A DNA stretch of 64,000 nucleotides from Phocoena phocoena. Lineage: Eukaryota; Chordata; Mammalia; Artiodactyla; Phocoenidae. Below are positions 12,700 to 24,700 of the stretch, one piece after another (within the stretch, counting starts at the first letter, position 1; the number at the start of each line of letters is the position of its first letter). The position numbers and the translations under genes were made by a program. The stretch lies in NCBI RefSeq assembly GCF_963924675.1, contig NC_089234.1:65445588-65509587 (forward strand). Direction: 5' to 3'. A model generated the notes under the pieces. That model did not search any database, had not been told where the DNA came from, and was given only the letters and a program-made list of their open reading frames with translations.

Positions 12700-13085
12700 A
12701 GCAGAGTTCTACCTTCCTCATTTCTTTCTAGGTACATCTTCGGGCGAGTTCCTCAGCAAATCTGCATGCAGTTCCTCATGTACAAATCTGTTTCTTAGAA
12801 CCAATCTAAGATATGCCCTATTTAAAATTATACCTCCACCATATTCTCTCTATTTACCTAACTTTATTTTATTTACAGTATTTATCAGCATCAGAAGTTA
12901 TTATACTTATCCATTCCCCCATTTTTTTGTGTTTGTTTTGGGTTTTTTTTTGTTGCTGTTATTCCTCTTTAATAGAATGTAGGCTTTCTTGGGTTGGTAA
13001 CTTTGTCTTTCCTGTCTAGCACTGTGTCTCAAATACCAAAATTATTCTTAACTGATCTTGTAAATTCTTCTTAAATGAATTTGTG
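12700..13085 (+). mobile_element. L2 3'-region fragment
   Basis: AATAGAATGTAGGCTTTCTT, GGTAACTTTGTCTTTCCTG, TAGCACTGTGTCTCAAATAC and a terminal TTAAATGAATTTGTGAA resemble the L2 3' end ('-TAGACTGTAAGCTC...AATGAATGAA' pattern). Confidence 0.45.
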
Positions 13086-13279
13086 AACCCTGTATCTATA
13101 TAAAAATCACTACAGAGTAATGATTACATTTATGATTATTATATAGAAAAAAGTTTTTAAAAAATACTTATATAAGTAATGTTATACATTTAATTTACTG
13201 ATAAATTTTAGAGTTTTGACATATCAAAAGGAAAAATATAATCAAAGAAAAACAGAAAATCAAAATAAGTTAAGGAGTA

Positions 13280-15641
13280 CAGGCATACCTCATTTTATTG
13301 TTCTTTGCAGATGTTGAGTTTTTTTTTTTTTACAAATTGAAGATTTGTGGCAATCCTGCATAGAGCAAGTCTATAGGTGCCATTTTTTCCAACAGCATTT
13401 GCTCACTTTGTGTCTCTGTGTTACATTTTGGTAATTCTCTTCATGTTTCAAACAATTTTTTTATTATTATATTTGTTATGGTGACCTGTGACCAGTGATC
13501 TTAGATGTTACTCTTGTAACCATGCTCATGTAAGACATCGAACTTCACCACAAATGTAGGATATGTTTTTGACTATTCCATCGACTAGGCTTTCCTTCAT
13601 CTCTCTCTCTTCCCTTAGGCCTCCCTAGTCTTTGAGACACAATATTGAAATTAGGCCAATTAATAACCCTACAATGGCCTCTAAGTGAAAGGAGTAGTTG
13701 CACCTCTCTCACTTTAAATCAAGAGCTAGAAGTGATTAAGCTTAGTGAGGAAGGCAAGTCAGAAGCCAAAATAGATGCTAGGCCAAAGCCAAAATAGATG
13801 CTAGGCCTCTTGCACCAAACAGGCAAGTTGTGAATGCAAAGGAAAAGTTCTTGAAGGAAATTAAAAATGCTACTCCAGTGAACACACCAATGATAAGAAA
13901 GTGAAATAGTCTTATCACTGATATGGAGCAAGTGTGAATGGTCTGTATAGAAAATAGCCCCAACCTTCGCTTCAGCCAAAGCCTAATCCAGAGCAAAGCC
14001 CTAATTCTCTTCAATTCTCTGAAGGCTGAGAGAGGTAAGAAAACTGCAGAAGAAAAGTTTGAAGATAGCAGAGGTTGATTTATGAGGTTTAAGGAAAGAA
14101 GCTCTCTCTATAACATAAAAGTGCAAAGTGAAGCAGTCAGTGCTGATGTCGAAGCTGTAGCAAGTTACCCAGAAGATCTAGCTAAGATAATAAAAAAAGG
14201 TGGCTACAATGAACAACAGATTTTCAATGTAGACAAAACATCCTTCTGTTGGAAGAAGATGTCATCTAGTAATTCATAGCTAGAGAGGAGAAGTCAATAC
14301 TTGTCTTCAAAGTTTCAAAGGACAGGCTGACTCTCTTGTTAGGGCTAAAGCAGCTGTGACTAAGTTGAAGCCAAAGTTCATTTAACCATTCCGAAAATCC
14401 TAGGGCTCTTAAGAATTATGCTAAATCTATTCTGTTTGTCCTGCTTAAATGAAGCAACAAAACCTGGATGACAGCATATCTGTTTTCAATATGGTTTATG
14501 AATATTTTAAGGCCACTGTTGAGACCTACTCCTCAGGAAAAAAAAAAAGAAATCTTCACTGACAATGCATCTGGTCACCCAAGAGCCCTGATGGAGGTAT
14601 ACAATGAGATTAGTGCTGTTTTCATGACTGCTAACACAACATCCATTCTGCAGCCCATGGATCGAGGAGTAATTTTGACTTTCAAGTCTTATTATTTAAG
14701 AAATACATTTCGTAAGGCTAAAGCTGCCATAGAAGGTGATTCCTCTGATGGATCTGGGCATAGTAAATTGAAAACCTTCTGAAGAGAATTCACCATTCTA
14801 AATGCGATTAAAAACATTTGTAATTCATCAGAAGAAGTCAAAATGTCAACATTAACAGGAGTTTGAAAGAAGTTGATTCTAATCCTCATGGATGACTGAG
14901 TGGTTCAAGACTTCAGGGGAAGAAGTAACTGCACATGGGGTGGAAATAACAAGAGAACTAGAATTAGAAGTGGAGCCTAAAGATGTGACTGAATTGCTGT
15001 AATCTCATGATAAAACATTAATAGATGAGGAGTTGCTTCTTATGGATGAGGAAAGAAAATGGTTTCTTGAGATGGAATCTACTCCTGGTGAAGATGCTGT
15101 GGAAGATTGTTGAAATGACAACAAAAGATTTAGAATAGTATCTAAATTTAGTTGATAAAGCTTGAGAGGATGGACTCCAATTTTGAAATAAATTCAACTG
15201 TGGGAAAAATGCTGTCAAACAGCATTGCACGCTGCAGAGAAACTGTTTGTGAAAGGAAGAGTCAATCAGTGTGGCAAAATTTACTCTTGTCTTATTTAAG
15301 AAATTGACACAGCACCCCGCCCTAACCTTCAGCAGCCACCACCCTGATCAGTCAGCAGCCATCAACGTCAAGGCGAGACCTTCCACCAGCAAAAAGATGA
15401 TGACTCACTGATAGCCCAGATAATGGTTAGCATTTTTTAGCAACAAAGTATTTTAAAGTAAGGTTTGTACATTGTTTTTTTTAGATGTAATGCTAGTGCA
15501 CACTTAATAGACTACAGTATAGTGTAAACATAACTTTCATATGCATTGGGAAACCAAAAAATTTGTTACTCACTTCATTGCACTATTTATTTTGTTGCAC
15601 TGGTCTGGAACCAAACCTGCAATATCTCTGAGGTGTTCCCG
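13280..15641 (+). mobile_element. Tigger1 DNA transposon, near full length
   Basis: This pogo/Tigger-type cut-and-paste element (TcMar superfamily) is almost complete at 2,362 bases. It starts at CAGGCATACCTC and ends at the inverted GAGGTGTTCCCG, with TA on both sides (13278-13279, 15642-15643), the target of this superfamily. The transposase is broken by frameshifts and stops, but pieces are clear. 14082-14279 has [13 protein letters not shown] and the first catalytic region FNVDKTSF; the Asp is kept but the following Glu is Lys. 14468-14782 has TDNASGHPRALMEVYNEI and TTSILQPMDRGVI. Later text to about 15290 matches the acidic C-terminal region in several frames. A local 23-base tandem duplication sits at about 13768-13807. 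It is a fossil; no activity is expected. Confidence 0.93.
14082..14782 (+). pseudogene. Tigger1 transposase remnant (DDE core)
   Basis: Two separated open pieces (14082-14279 and 14468-14782) correspond to the middle of a pogo-like DDE transposase. The first ends in the [12 protein letters not shown] block. The second carries TDNASGHPRAL and ILQPMDRGV, then KSYYLRNTFRKA. Stops and frameshifts between and beyond them, plus an A-run at 14539-14550, make it non-functional. The N-terminal DNA-binding part lies upstream at about 13680-14050 and is also broken. Confidence 0.85.
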
Positions 15642-15803
15642 TATACTCAACAGCTCCATTACAATAAAAAATTTAGAGAACTTAGTCATGTACACACCAT
15701 GTTTTATATTAATTTGCTTAATATTCTGGGCGATATTTTAAGTATCAATTAGTTTACTTAAGATACGGGGAAAGATTTAGTGACAGAGGATACCTGTTAC
15801 TTA

Positions 15804-15818
15804 CTGAAGGCCTACTTT
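15804..15818 (+). repeat. Left target-site duplication of the 6-kb L1
   Basis: CTGAAGGCCTACTTT, identical to 21778-21792. The right edge is ambiguous by a few T because it runs into the poly(A) side (T on this strand). Confidence 0.9.
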
Positions 15819-16571
15819 TTTTTATTTTTAACATCTTTATTGGAGTATAATTGCTTTACAGTGGTGTGTTAGTTTCTGCTGTATAACAAAGTGAATCAGT
15901 TATACATATACATATATCTCCATATCTCCTCCCTCTTAGGTCTCCCTCCAACCCTCCTTATCCCACCCCTCTAGGTGGACACAAAGCACTGAGCTGATCT
16001 CCCTGTGCTCTGTGGCTGCTTCCCATTAGCTATCTGTTTTACATTTGGTAGTGTATATATGTCCATGCCACTCTCTCACTTCATCCCAGTTTAACCTTCC
16101 CCCTCCCTGTGAACTCAAGTCCATTCTCTATGTCTGAATCTTTACTCCTGTCCTGCCCCTAGGTTCCTCAGAACAATTTTTTTTTTTAATTTTCTTTTTA
16201 GCTTCCATATATATGTGTTAGCATGTGGTGTTTGTTTTTCTCTTTCTGACTTACATCACTCTGTATGACAGTCTCTAGGTGCATCCACCTCAGTATAAAG
16301 AACTCAATTTCATTTCTTTTTATGGCTCAGTAATATTCCATTGTATATATGTGCCACATCTTCTTTATCCATTCATCTGTCAATGGATATTTAGGTTGCT
16401 TCCATATCCTGGCTATAGTAAACAGAGCTTCAATGAACATTGTGGTACATTAATCTTTTTAAATTATGGTTTTCTCAGGGTATATGCCCAGTAGTGAGAT
16501 TACTGGGTCATATGGTAGTTCTATTTTTAGTTTTTTGAGGAACCTCTATACTGTTCTCCATAGTGGCTGTA

Positions 16572-18840
16572 TCAATTTACATTCCCACCAACAATGCAAT
16601 AGTTTTCCTTTTCTCCACACCCTCTCCAGCATTTATTGTTTGTAGATTTTTTGATGATGTCCATTCTAACCGGTGTGAAGTGATGCCTCATTGCAGTTTT
16701 GATTTGTATTTCTCTAATGATTAGTGATGTTGAACATCCTTTCATGTGTTTGTTGACAATATATCTTCTTTGGAGAAATGTCTGTTTAGGTCTTCTGCCC
16801 ATTTTTGGATTGGGTTCTTTGTTTTTTTGATATTGAGCTGCCTGGGCTGCCTGTATATTTTGGAGATTAATCCTTCGTCAGTTGCTTCGTTTGCAAATAT
16901 TTTCTCCCATTCTGAAGGTTGTCTTTTCGTCTTTTTTATAGTTTCCTTTGCTGTGCAAAAGCTTTGACGTTTCATTAGGTCCCATTTGTTTATTTTTGTT
17001 TTTATTTCCATTTCTCTAGGAGGTGGGTAAAAGATCTTGCTGTGATTTATGTCATAGAGTGTTCTGCCTATGTTTTCCTCTAAGATTTTTATAGTGTCTG
17101 GCCTTACATTTAGGTCTTTAATCCATTTTGACTTTATTTTTGTGTATGGTGTTAGCGAGTGTTCTAATTTCATTCTTTTTCATGTACCTTTCCGGTTTTC
17201 CTAGCACCGCTTACTGAAGAGGCTGTCTTTTCTCCATTCTATAGTCTTGCCTCCTTTATCAAAAATAAGGTGACCATATGTGCATGGGTTTATATCTGGG
17301 CTTTCTATCCTGTTGCATTGATCTATCTTTCTGTTTTTGTGCCAGTACCATACTGTCTTGATTACAGTAGCTTTTTAGAATAGTCTGAAGTCAGGGAGCC
17401 TGATTCCTCCAGCTCCATTTTTCTTTCTCAAAATTGCTTTGGCTATTCGAGGTCTTTTGTGTTTCCATACAAATTCTGAAAATTTCTCTTCTAGTTCTGT
17501 GAAAAATGCCATTGGTAGTTTGATAGGGATTGCATTGAATCTGTAGATTGCTTTGGGTAGTATAGTCATTTTCACAATATTGATTCTTCCAGTCCAAGAA
17601 CATGGTATATCTCTCCATCTGTTTGTATCATCTTTAATTTCTTTCATCAGTGTCTTATACTTTTCTGCATACAGGTGTTTTGTCTCCTTAGGTAGGTTTA
17701 TTCCTAGGTATTTTATTCTTTTTTTTTTGCAATGGTAAATGGGAGTGTTTCCCTAATTTCTCTTTCAGATTTTTCATCATTAGTATATAGGAATGCAAGA
17801 GACTTCTGCGCATTAATTTTGTGTCCTGCTACTTTACCAAATTCATTGATTAGCTTTAGTAGTTTTCTGGTAGCAACTTTAGGATTCTCTATGTATAGTA
17901 TCATGTCTGCAAACAGTGACAGCTTTACTTCTTATTTTCCGATACGGATTCCTTTTATTTCCTTTCCTTCTGATTGCTGTGGCTAAAACTTCCAAAACTA
18001 TATTGAATAAGAGTGGTGAGAGTGGGCAACCTTGTCTTGTTCCTGATCTTAGTGGAAATGCTTTCAGTTTTTCACCATTGAGGATGATGTTGGCTATGGG
18101 TTTGTCATATATGGCCTTTATTATGTTGAGGAAAGTTCCCTCTATGCCTACTTTCTGGAGAGTTTTTATCATATATGGATGTTGAATTTTGTCAAAAGCT
18201 TTCCTGCATCAATTGAGATGATCATATGGTTTTCCTCCTTCAGTTTGTTAACATGGTGTATCACGTTGATTGATTTGCTTATATTGAAGAATCCTTGCAT
18301 TCCTGGAATAAATCCCACTTGATCATGGTGTATGATCCTTTTAATGTGCTGTTGGATTCTGTTTGCTAGTATTTTGTTGAGGATTTTTGCATCTATGTTC
18401 ATCAGTGATATTGGCCTGTAGTTTTCTTTCTTTGTGACATCTTTGTCTGGTTTTGGTATCAGAGTGATGGTGGCCTCGTAGAGTGAGTTTGGGAGTGTTC
18501 CTCCCTCTGCTTTGTTTTGGAAGAGTTTGAGAAGGATAGGTGTTAGATCGTCTCTAAATGTTTGATAGAATTCACCTGTGAAGCCATCTGGTCCTGGGCT
18601 TTTGTTTGTTGGAAGATTTTTAATCACAGTTTCAATTTCAGTGCTTGTGATTGGTCTGTTCATATTTTCTGTTTCTTCCTGATTCAGTCTTGGCAGGTTG
18701 TGCATTTCTAAGAATTTGTCCATTTCTTCCAGGTTGTCCATTTTATTGGCATAGAGTTGCTCATGATCTTTTGTATTTCTGCAGTGTCAGTTGTTACTTC
18801 TCCTTTTTCATTTCTAATTCTATTGATTTGAGTCTTCTGT
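16572..18840 (-). pseudogene. L1 ORF2 remnant (reverse transcriptase and C-terminal region)
   Basis: Reading on the minus strand, pieces run in order. 18169-18741 holds [33 protein letters not shown] and [20 protein letters not shown] of the reverse transcriptase. 17879-18172 holds [18 protein letters not shown]. 17713-17904 follows the catalytic box. 17375-17647 holds [20 protein letters not shown]. 16742-17173 and 16572-16802 hold the C-terminal region with CWRGCGEKE. The usual F-A-D-D catalytic box reads as F-A-D: the coding text TTTGCAGACATG (minus strand, about 17902-17914) lacks one Asp codon. Frameshifts separate the pieces. The N-terminal endonuclease domain is absent because of the internal deletion. 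Confidence 0.9.
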
Positions 18841-18861
18841 TCTATTGATTTGAGTCTTCTG
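18818..18861 (-). repeat. Perfect 22-bp tandem duplication at L1 deletion junction
   Basis: Two identical 22-base units occupy 18818-18839 and 18840-18861, each containing CTATTGATTTGAGTCTTCTG. They lie exactly where ORF1 sequence changes to ORF2 sequence and translate as a repeated RLKSIEQ/TQINRI-type segment. Confidence 0.93.
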
Positions 18862-19640
18862 CAGAGTAATCTTGATTGTAGGTTTTTCCCTTTTATCACT
18901 TTAAATATGTCCTGCCACTCCCTTCTGGCTTGCAGAGTTTCTGCTGAAAAAGCAGCTGTTAACCTTAAGGGGATTCCTTTGTATGTTAATTGTTGTTTTT
19001 CCCTTGCTGCTTTTAATATTTTTTCTTTGTATTTTATTTTTGATAGTTTGATTAATATGTATCTTGGCGTGTTTCTCCTTGTATTTATCCTGTATGGGAC
19101 TCTTTGTGCTTCCTGGACTTGATTGACTATTTCCTTACCCATATTAGAGAAATTTTCAACTGTAATCTCTTCAAATATTTTCTCAGTCGCTTTCTTTTTC
19201 TCTTCTTCTCCTGGGAGCCCTGTAATTTGGATTTTGGTGCATTTAATGTTGTCCCAGACGTCTCTGAAATTTTCTCAATTATTTTCATTCTTTTTTCTTT
19301 TTCTGCTTCGTGGTAGTTGTTTCCACTATTTTTTCTTCCAGATCACTTATCAGTTCTTCTGCCTCACTTATTCTTCTATGATTCCTTCTAGAGAATTTTT
19401 AATTTCATTTATTGTGTTGTTCATCATTGTTTGTTTGCTCTTTTGTTCTTCTAGGTCCTTGTTATACGTTTCTTGTATATTCGCCATTCTATTTCCAAGA
19501 TTTTGGATCATCTTTACTATCATTACTCTGAATTCTTTTCCAGGTAGACTGCCTATTTCCTCTTCATTTGTTTGGTCTGTTGGGTTTTTACCTTGCTCCT
19601 TCCTCTGCTGTGTATTTCTCTGTCTTCTCGTTTTGCTTAA
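18862..19640 (-). pseudogene. L1 ORF1 remnant, C-terminus deleted
   Basis: ORF1 encodes the L1 RNA-binding chaperone. Minus-strand text carries VQEAQRVPYRINTRRNTPRY, then ILIKLSKIKYKEKILKAARE, IPLRLTAAFSAETLQARREW and QDIFKVIKGKNLQSRL, the RRM and C-terminal domain. Translation then runs straight into ORF2-type residues ([20 protein letters not shown]), so about the last 40 residues of ORF1 are gone. Upstream (about 19140-19640) coiled-coil-like text such as EEITVENFSNMGKEIV is interrupted by stops. Confidence 0.85.
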
Positions 19641-21777
19641 CTTACTGTATTTGGGGTCTCCTTTTTGCAGGCTGCAGGTTTGTAGTTCCCATTGTGTTTC
19701 GTGTCTGCCCCTGGTGGGTAAGGTTGTTTCAGTAGGTTGTGGAGAGTACTGGTGCCTGTGTTATGGTGGATGAGGCTGGATATTGTATTTCTGGTGGGCA
19801 GGACCACGTTTGGTGTTGTGTTTTGGGGTTTCTGTGAACTTATTATGATTTTAGGCAGCCTCTGTGCTAATGGGTGGGCTTGTGTTCCTGTCTTGATAGT
19901 TGTTTGGCATAGGGTGTCCAGCACTGGAGCTTGCTGGTCGTTGAGTGGATCTCGGTCTTAGTGTTGAGATGGAGCTCTCTGGGAGAGCATTTGCCATTTG
20001 ATGTTACTTGGGGCCAGGAGGTCTGTGGTGGACTAGTGTTTTGAGCTCGGCTCTCCCACCTTAGAGGCTCAGGCCTGACACCCGGGCAGAGCACCAAGAC
20101 CCTGTCAGCCACATGGTTCAGAAGAACAGGGAGAAAAAGAAAGAAAGAAAAAATAAATAAATAAATACAATAAGATAGAGTTATAAAAATGGAAAAAATA
20201 TTAAAAATTAAAAAATAAAAAGTAATAAAATAAATAAAAAGAAAGAAGAATGTAACCAAACCAAAAAACAAATACACCAGTGATAACAAGCACTAAAACT
20301 ATACCAAAAAATAAGAAGCGGACAGTCAGAATACTAGGACAAATGGCAAAAGCAAAGCTATACAGACAATATCACACAAAGAATCATACACATACATACT
20401 CACAAAAAGAGAAAAAGGAAAAAATATGTATATATATTTAAAAAAGGGAAGAGAGCAACCAAATCTATAAACAGATCTTCCAATGATAATAAGCTCTAAA
20501 TACTGAACTATGATAAACATAAAACCAGAAACTAATTAGATGCAGAAAGCAAACCCCAAATCTACAGTTGCTCCCAAAGTCCACTGCCTCAGTTTTGGGA
20601 TGATTCGTTGTCTATTCAGGTATTCCACAGATTTAGGGTACATCAAGTTGACTGTGGAGATTTAATCTGCTGCTCCTGAGGCTGCTGGGAGAAATTTCCT
20701 TTTCTCTTCTTTGTTCGCACAGCTCTGAGGTTCAGCTTTGGATTTGGCCCCGTCTCTGCGTGTAGGTCACCTGAGGGTGTCTGTTCTTTGCTCATACAGG
20801 ACAGGGTTAAGTTAGCAGCTTATTAGGGGGCTCTGGCTCACTCAGGCGGGGTTGGGGGGGAGGGAGGGGTACAGAATGCGGGCCGAGCCTGCGGTGGCAG
20901 AGGCCAGTGTGACGTTGCTACAGCCTGAGGTGTGCCGTGTGTTCTCCTGGGGAAGTTGTCCCTGGATCACGGGACCCTGGCCGTGGTGGGTTACACAGGC
21001 TCCCCGGAAGCGGGGTGTGGATAGTGACCTGTGCTCACACACAGGCTTCTTGGTGGCGGCAGCAGCAGCCTTAGCATCTCATGCCTGTCTCTGGGGTCTG
21101 TGCTGATAGCCGCGGCTCACACCCGTCTCTGGAGCTTGTTTAGGCAGTGCTCTGAATCCTCTTCTTCATGCACCAGGAAACAATGGTCTCTTGCCTCTTA
21201 GGCAGGTCCAGACTTTTCCCGGACTCCCTCCCAGCTAGCTGTGGTGCACTAGTCCCTTCAGGCTGTGTTCACGCAGCCAACCCCAGTCCTCGCCCTGGGA
21301 TCCAACCTCTCAAGCCCGAGCCTCAACTCCCAGCCCCGCCTGCCCCGGCGGGTGAGCAGACAAGCCTCTCGGGCTGGTGAGTGCTGGTCGGCACTGATCC
21401 TCTGTGCGGGAATCTCTCTGCTTTGCCCTCTGCACCCCTGTTGCTGCGCTCTCCTCCGTGGCTCTGAAGCTTCTCTCCCACCACCCTGTCTCCACCAGTG
21501 AAGGGCCTTCCTAGCGTGTGGAAACCTTTCCTCCTTCACAGCTCCCTCCCACTGGTGCAGGTTCCATCCCTATTCTTTTGTCTCTTTTTTTTCTTTTTTC
21601 TTTTGCCCCACCCAGGTGCGTGGGGAGTTTCTTGCCTTTTGGGAAGTCTGAGGTCTTCTGCCAGTGCTCAGTAGGTGTTCTGTAGGATTTGTTCCACATG
21701 CAGATGTAGTTTTGATGTATTTTGTAGGGAGGAAGGTGATCTCCACGTCTTACTTCTCCACCATCTTGAAGGTGCCC
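19640..21777 (-). promoter_or_regulatory. L1 5'UTR, partly CpG-rich
   Basis: A 2.1-kb segment between ORF1 and the 5' terminus of the minus-strand L1. The part at about 20840-21540 is GC- and CpG-rich against the AT-rich intron. The part at about 20130-20560 is A-rich. In L1s the 5'UTR carries the internal promoter, and in some mammals an antisense promoter. Whether this copy still drives transcription is unknown. Confidence 0.7.
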
Positions 21778-21792
21778 CTGAAGGCCTACTTT
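21778..21792 (+). repeat. Right target-site duplication of the 6-kb L1
   Basis: CTGAAGGCCTACTTT directly after the L1 5' terminus. Because both copies abut recognisable L1 ends, the element boundary here is a true insertion edge. Confidence 0.9.
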
Positions 21793-24700
21793 ATACCAGA
21801 CAGAATTTTAAGCACATAAACACATCTTTTTAAATTTTCAAACAGTATTTGCAAATATGACATTATTATTTGCAAACTGACAGAAGAAATTGAAGTTGAG
21901 AGAAGCTAAATATCTGCTTAGGGTAACATATCCTATAAATTAGGTAATTCAATTTAATACTTTCTTCCGCTTCAAAGTCCGGCAAGTCAACATGTTTATT
22001 TTCACCTCCTTGCATAATCTTACTTGAAGAATGGCATGGCATTTGGCTGTCTGTAATCCACCAAAATTGTGTAGAGAAAGGAGCCCAAACCCTAGGAGTC
22101 ATGAGACTGGGATTATATTCTCAGGTCTGACAGTTATGAACTATGCCATCTTGGGTGATTCACCTCATCTGTTAGACCTCTGTACTCTTATGTACATAAG
22201 AAAAAGAAAACTCAATTATCCTTAGTCTAGCTCATCCTAATTGTTTACCAACAGAGTAAGCTTTGGGAAACACAGGCAGTTTAAGGCCTGCACTAGGCTT
22301 AGAAGGGATCTTGGAAACACAGTGCATATTCCAGATGTGAGAAGTGCCACTCTGGCAGACGTAACATAGTATCTGCTGACGGTAGAAAAAGATACAACCT
22401 GAAAATATGGGCAAATGATCTGTGACAAGAATGTCCTGACAGTGATTAATTATTCTAGAAGGCAGAGGAAACATAGTGACAGAGAACCAAGGTGCAGGTA
22501 ATATGTGGAGAGGTAAAGGGAAACCACAAGGGAAGTCTGTCAGTACTTTGGATGCTCTCAGCCCAAGGGCTGAGGATCAGAGGTAGAACCTCATTCTAGA
22601 GGAGAAACTCTACCAGATAAAGACATGGGGCCAAGATGCAGAAGCCTAGGGCCTGACATCAGAGTAAGACTAGCGTACTCTTGACTTGGTACTGGGTTGC
22701 AAAGTTAACCCTATGTTCTCCTAGAGCTAGGCTTGGGTAGGTCCCTAAAGTATGATGGAACTGCTGGATGGAGGAGAGTGGTCCTATCTTCAGATAAAGA
22801 TATTCTCTGAGGAGCAGGCGAGTCTGGGATCTTGACTCCAGCTGAAGGATAATTATTTTCACCAAAGTTTATCCCAAGGCCAAGGCTGATCTTTTTCTTT
22901 TTGATCTGATTCTTTAGGCAGAGTCATTCCTCAGTTGTCTCACTGTAGCATTTTGTAATTAGGACATTCCCTTTAGGAATTAAAAAAAAAATACAAATGT
23001 ATTTATCTGTATGTCCTTTGCCTATTTTTAGTACAGATTACTTAATCAGAGTAGCAGGGAGCAATTCAGGCTACTGAAGGAGTGGAAAGAGGTGGTAAGG
23101 AAAGAAAAGTGGGAAAGATCTGGGGCACTCAGTGCTTCCTGAGTTTGGAGGTTTCCAAGGTCAGAACAGATTGATTCAGAGCACTCTAAAAGGGCTTACG
23201 TAGGAGAAGCTAAACAAAAGAGAAGGTCTCTGATTTGAATTTTGTATAATTAGGTTTTAGACATTGCATTTTAAAGTTTTGGAGTGAGACCTATTATCAT
23301 TTTAGAAGGAGAACTCTCAATCTTAAGTCTTGCTTTGCTATTTTTATACGCAAACCAAATGTCTCTATAGTGACTCCAGCTAGAAGACAGTGATCTAGTA
23401 TATGGTTATGGGCTCACTGCTATCGAACTTATATTTTGAGCTCTGATTTCTCAAAGTGTTCTCAAATCAAATTCTACAAAATCAAATGTGGTGAGATGTT
23501 TTATATCTATCACACTGCACCAGTGTGTCTAGCTGTACCATTTTACTGTGATTATATTATCTCTCCTGGTCTCCCCACAGGAACTACTAAAACTAGAAGA
23601 ACCCCAAGTTCATTCATGACCCTTTTGTGCATTCCTTGTTGTGGCTAGGAAATTCTGTGTAGAATTTAGATTGAAGAGGATGAGATGAGTTTAGGTGTGA
23701 GTTCAGGAAGTGTATTAGGTGGGCCAAGAGCATGAAGTGAAGTTAGGGCAACATAAATTCTCATACCCAGAAAATTTCCCTTTGGCCTCTTCTCATTATT
23801 CAAACTTTCCCAGGGCTTTCCCATTTGAAGCCACTCATTAACCATGTTTCTAGATACAAGCTAACTATCTGGTACATAAGAGACACACAGAATACCCAGA
23901 AAATGTCAATAGAAGTAAATTTGATACAGTCATAATTAGGTTGATGAAATAGTGCCAGGAATTCCATAACTTTGTTTCGGAATAATGTTAGAATAATGTG
24001 CTCATTAGCAAAAGAGAAATGCCAAGGAATTCTGAGGTTATTTTGTATATTCTGTTTCCACTTTAGGGTCAGAAGTCCATTGGCAGTGTCTGTTCTGATG
24101 TGTCAACAGTGTGAGATATGTGTGTTTGTGGCTTGCTTATATAGGTAAGGAGTAGTGAGGATAACTCTGTGATTGAAAAATATCTCCCCATTCCAGTCTG
24201 CGAATTACACATTCATTTTCAGTGAGTTTACCACACTGTTCTTTTAAAAGGTTTAATGTACTCTTGAAACATCTGAATTACAGTCATTGACATTTTAGTT
24301 TGAATTTCTTTAATCCAAACGTTGATTGCCAAGGTCATTTTTACTAAAGAATAAGAGTATTATTGAAAGAATACATAGGGAGTGGGAGGGATATTTATAT
24401 ATCAAGGGGATCTCTGTGGCAGGCCTAGGTGGTATATTTTGGAGAGCTTAAGAACAATTAAAATTTGGGTTTTGGAAGAAGATACATTAGAAAGTGACAT
24501 AAAGAAAGAAGGACATTGAAGTGAATCTTTGTTCACTTCACAGTCTTTTCTGGTCCTTTGTGCCAATAAGAATGATCTGGGGGCTTCCTCTGTTGTGTGT
24601 GGTGGAGCTTCTAATTTGAGACTAAAAGATAACATGTACTTTATCAAGAGAAAGAAATGGTTGAATGAACTATAATTTTACATTTGAGGGAGGAAGAAAC

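Larger units (their letters stand above)
15819..21777 (-). mobile_element. L1 LINE with 5' end, internally deleted
   Basis: A 5.96-kb L1 on the minus strand flanked by 15-bp duplications (CTGAAGGCCTACTTT at 15804-15818 and 21778-21792). The 3'UTR and poly(A) side lie at 15819-16300 (TTATTGGAGTATAATTGCTT and so on). ORF2 remnants span about 16570-18840, ORF1 remnants about 18862-19640. The 5'UTR runs about 19640-21777 and begins, read on the minus strand, with GGGGCACCTTCAAGATGGTG. The 5' end is kept, unlike most L1 copies. The ORF1 end, the inter-ORF spacer, the ORF2 endonuclease domain and part of the following region are missing; ORF1 text joins ORF2 text near 18862. Frameshifts also break the rest, so it is inactive. 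Confidence 0.94.

Noticed and set aside
19123..19773. 216-residue open frame on the plus strand
   Set aside because: It is the antisense shadow of the L1 ORF1/5' region; the composition (F, S, L rich) reflects the complement of the L1.
20842..21539. GC-rich ORFs that could look like a CpG-island gene
   Set aside because: They lie within the 5'UTR of the minus-strand L1 bounded by its target-site duplication.
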